This document shows, piece by piece, positions 5,611-7,056 of a stretch of DNA of 7,056 nucleotides (position 1 is its first letter; each line of letters opens with the position of its first letter). The DNA lies in NCBI GenBank assembly GCA_029859485.1, contig JAOUDB010000136.1, positions 1-7,056 on the forward strand. Reading direction: 5' to 3'. The stretch comes from Desulfuromonadales bacterium (GTDB taxonomy: Bacteria > Desulfobacterota > Desulfuromonadia > Desulfuromonadales > BM103). Under the pieces are notes generated by a model. The model was not told the DNA's origin. It was given only the letters and a program-made list of their open reading frames with translations, and did not search any database. The translations under genes and the position numbers were made by a program.

Positions 5611-7056
5611 TTATCCCTGTCGGGGTTTCCCCCTTACCCGATCATCCTCTTTTGCAGTCGTGTCGTGCCAGCGATCATTGACAATCCTGAATTGCAGCAT
5701 CCCCTGTGTGTCAGTTTTGAAGACATCAACCCGCTGCCTGTCGCAGGCATCAAGTGTCTGCTCATGGGTGAACCCATAAGGGTTGCCGCGTCCGGCCGAG
5801 ACAAAAACCGCTGTAGGCTTTAACCACTCCAGATAGCATAATGTTTCTGCGTGACGGCTGCCGTGGTGCGACATTTTCAAAAGATTGACTTGGCCAAGCA
5901 GCACCGCTTCAACAAGTTATGAAAAGCCTGCGCCGAAGAGGTCTGCAGTCAGTAAGGCTCCTTGACCATGGCTGCCTGCGAAAACGGCAATAGAGCGTTC
6001 GTTTTTGTCACGTGACCTCTTTGCCGGGGCAAAGAGGCTGAACTCACTCTGCCCGTCATTTATCAGATGAGTCCATCATTTGCGGATACGTTCTATCTTT
6101 ACCTTTTTTTCGTGAAGCGCCTGTTGCAATTCCGGCTCAAGGTCTTCGACCTTTTCGGCCAGGTAAAATTTTGCGACCGGGAAACGTCGGATGATGTAGG
6201 TCAGCCCCGATGTGTGGTCAGGATGATTATGCGTAAGAATGACCCCAGCCAATTGCCTGACGCCCATTCGGCCAAGGGCAGGGCCGACCAGCTGCTCTCC
6301 GGCGTCGATTGACGACCCAGGCAGACCGCCACCGTCCACCAGGTAGTGAGAACCTGCCAGCGAGACGAGGGTCGCGTCACCCTGGCCGACACTGATCGCA
6401 GTGACCTGCAACCCGGCAATCTGCGGTTGTGTTGTCCAGGCCGCTGTCACGGTTGCTAGGAGAAGAGTGCTGGGTGTCAGCCAGTGTACTCTTTGTCTTC
6501 CGAAGGGTAGACAGATCATCAGTAGGCCGACCAGCATAATCAGGGTGGAGAGCGTTAGATAGATGGGTATTGCCGATAAACTGGGTCATTGGCTGATGGT
6601 GGTGATGATCTTTATCGCCAGCGTCACCAGACTGAGCAGTCCCAATGGTACAGCTCTTCAGGCAATTAACGGAATGGGGAAGAGGTTGGTCAATAACCCG
6701 GCAGGGCTGAACTGATGGAAATGCCACAAGCTTGAGGGGGCGGTCGCAAGGGTAGCAGCGATTGTTGTCATGTTGTCGGCTAGATAAAAGTTGTTTACTA
6801 GAGAGGAGTTAGCGCTTTTCGACGCTGATTCCTCCCCGCCAGCCAAGCAGGAGCGATTGCAGGTACCCTGCAGCGTCGTTCGGCACGACCTCTTTGTTAT
6901 GCATTGCAAGGCTGTGACGCCAGTTCTCCAGATAAGAGTTCTTTGCTGCGGGATGAACAGAACCGTCAGATCCTCAGCACGATTAAGAAAGGAGGTGACG
7001 TAGATACCGCGCGCTGCGAGATATAGAGGATAGTTGAACTCTCCCGGGTTGCCGAA
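5611..7056 (-). pseudogene. comEC: Decayed comEC/rec2 (DNA-uptake channel protein), 5' end beyond window
   Basis: Intact ComEC is an inner-membrane protein that passes single-stranded DNA during transformation. One frame shows its parts in order: an N-terminal piece from 7056 ('NPGEFNYPLYLAARGIYVTS'); a late membrane piece near 6790-6661 ('ATLATAPSSLWHFHQFSP', 'GLLTNLFPIPLIA'); a membrane/linker piece (6558-6440); and a metallo-beta-lactamase domain with 'VGQGDA', 'LVDGGG', 'HNHPDH' (6231-6214), 'SHHGSR' (5871-5854) and 'SAGRGNPYGFTH'. The piece 'AAGYLQSLLLGWRGGISVEK' is in another frame (6928-6809). In-frame stops interrupt at 6658-6660, 6586-6588, 6076-6078 and 5917-5919. The core competence segment expected after 'RGGIS' (about 200 residues, including the usual 'HLLAISGLH') is missing near 6811-6790. 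The terminal TAA TAA lies 60 bases before the regulator gene. Several independent lesions make a functional product very unlikely. Identity is secure from the paired N- and C-terminal signatures. Confidence 0.88.
6016..6037. repeat. 22-base perfect palindrome inside the comEC remnant
   Basis: Cctctttgcc (6016-6025) and ggcaaagagg (6028-6037) are perfect 10-base inverted arms with two bases between. It falls in the remnant's codons for 'LFAPAKR'. It has no U-run and no neighbouring gene start, so no function is assigned. Confidence 0.6.

Noticed and set aside
5653..5670. Sigma54-like TGGCACG...TGCA on the minus strand upstream of the regulator gene
   Set aside because: The GG-to-GC spacing is one base too long and the site lies in the comEC coding remnant.
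5917..6660. In-frame TGA codons in the comEC remnant as selenocysteine or other recoding
   Set aside because: A TAA, a frame change and a missing domain occur in the same gene. TGA is also used as the ordinary stop of hisS, aspS and the regulator.

Overview
The window looks like chromosomal DNA from a Desulfuromonadales/Geobacterales-type deltaproteobacterium (Desulfobacterota). This is an inference from the style of the AspRS and HisRS proteins, a DUF4398-LysM lipoprotein, and a receiver-GGDEF protein resembling Geobacter GacA; no rRNA or other marker gene is present. Every gene reads on the minus strand, so transcription runs from base 7056 towards base 1.

In transcription order, 7056-5611 holds the decayed remains of a comEC/rec2 competence gene. 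It has several in-frame stops, a frame change and a large internal deletion, yet its metallo-beta-lactamase motifs can still be read. Next, 5550-4177 is an intact receiver / GAF-like / GGDEF response regulator. Its GGDEF domain carries Ser345 where ordinary diguanylate cyclases have the guanine-contacting Asp. This is the signature of the 'Hypr' enzymes that make 3',3'-cGAMP. Its stop codon overlaps the start of a small lipoprotein-like gene (4180-3940) that appears frameshifted. A 195-base spacer follows, holding an imperfect palindrome built from 'acgcaaag'-like words and a perfect 15-base tandem duplication.

The housekeeping part follows: hisS (3744-2485) and aspS (2387-585). A near-consensus sigma70 promoter for aspS has its -35 box overlapping the hisS stop codon. 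A dyad lies across the -10 box, and a hairpin sits at the start of the predicted leader. AspRS starts at TTG with a strong Shine-Dalgarno and carries the His of non-discriminating AspRS enzymes, suggesting that Asn-tRNA is made by transamidation. A lipoprotein with a DUF4398-like coiled coil and a LysM domain (551-1) follows and runs off the window edge.

The most interesting element is the putative cGAMP synthase. The damaged comEC and damaged lipoprotein gene on either side suggest that the regulator and the synthetase genes have stayed under selection while their neighbours decayed.
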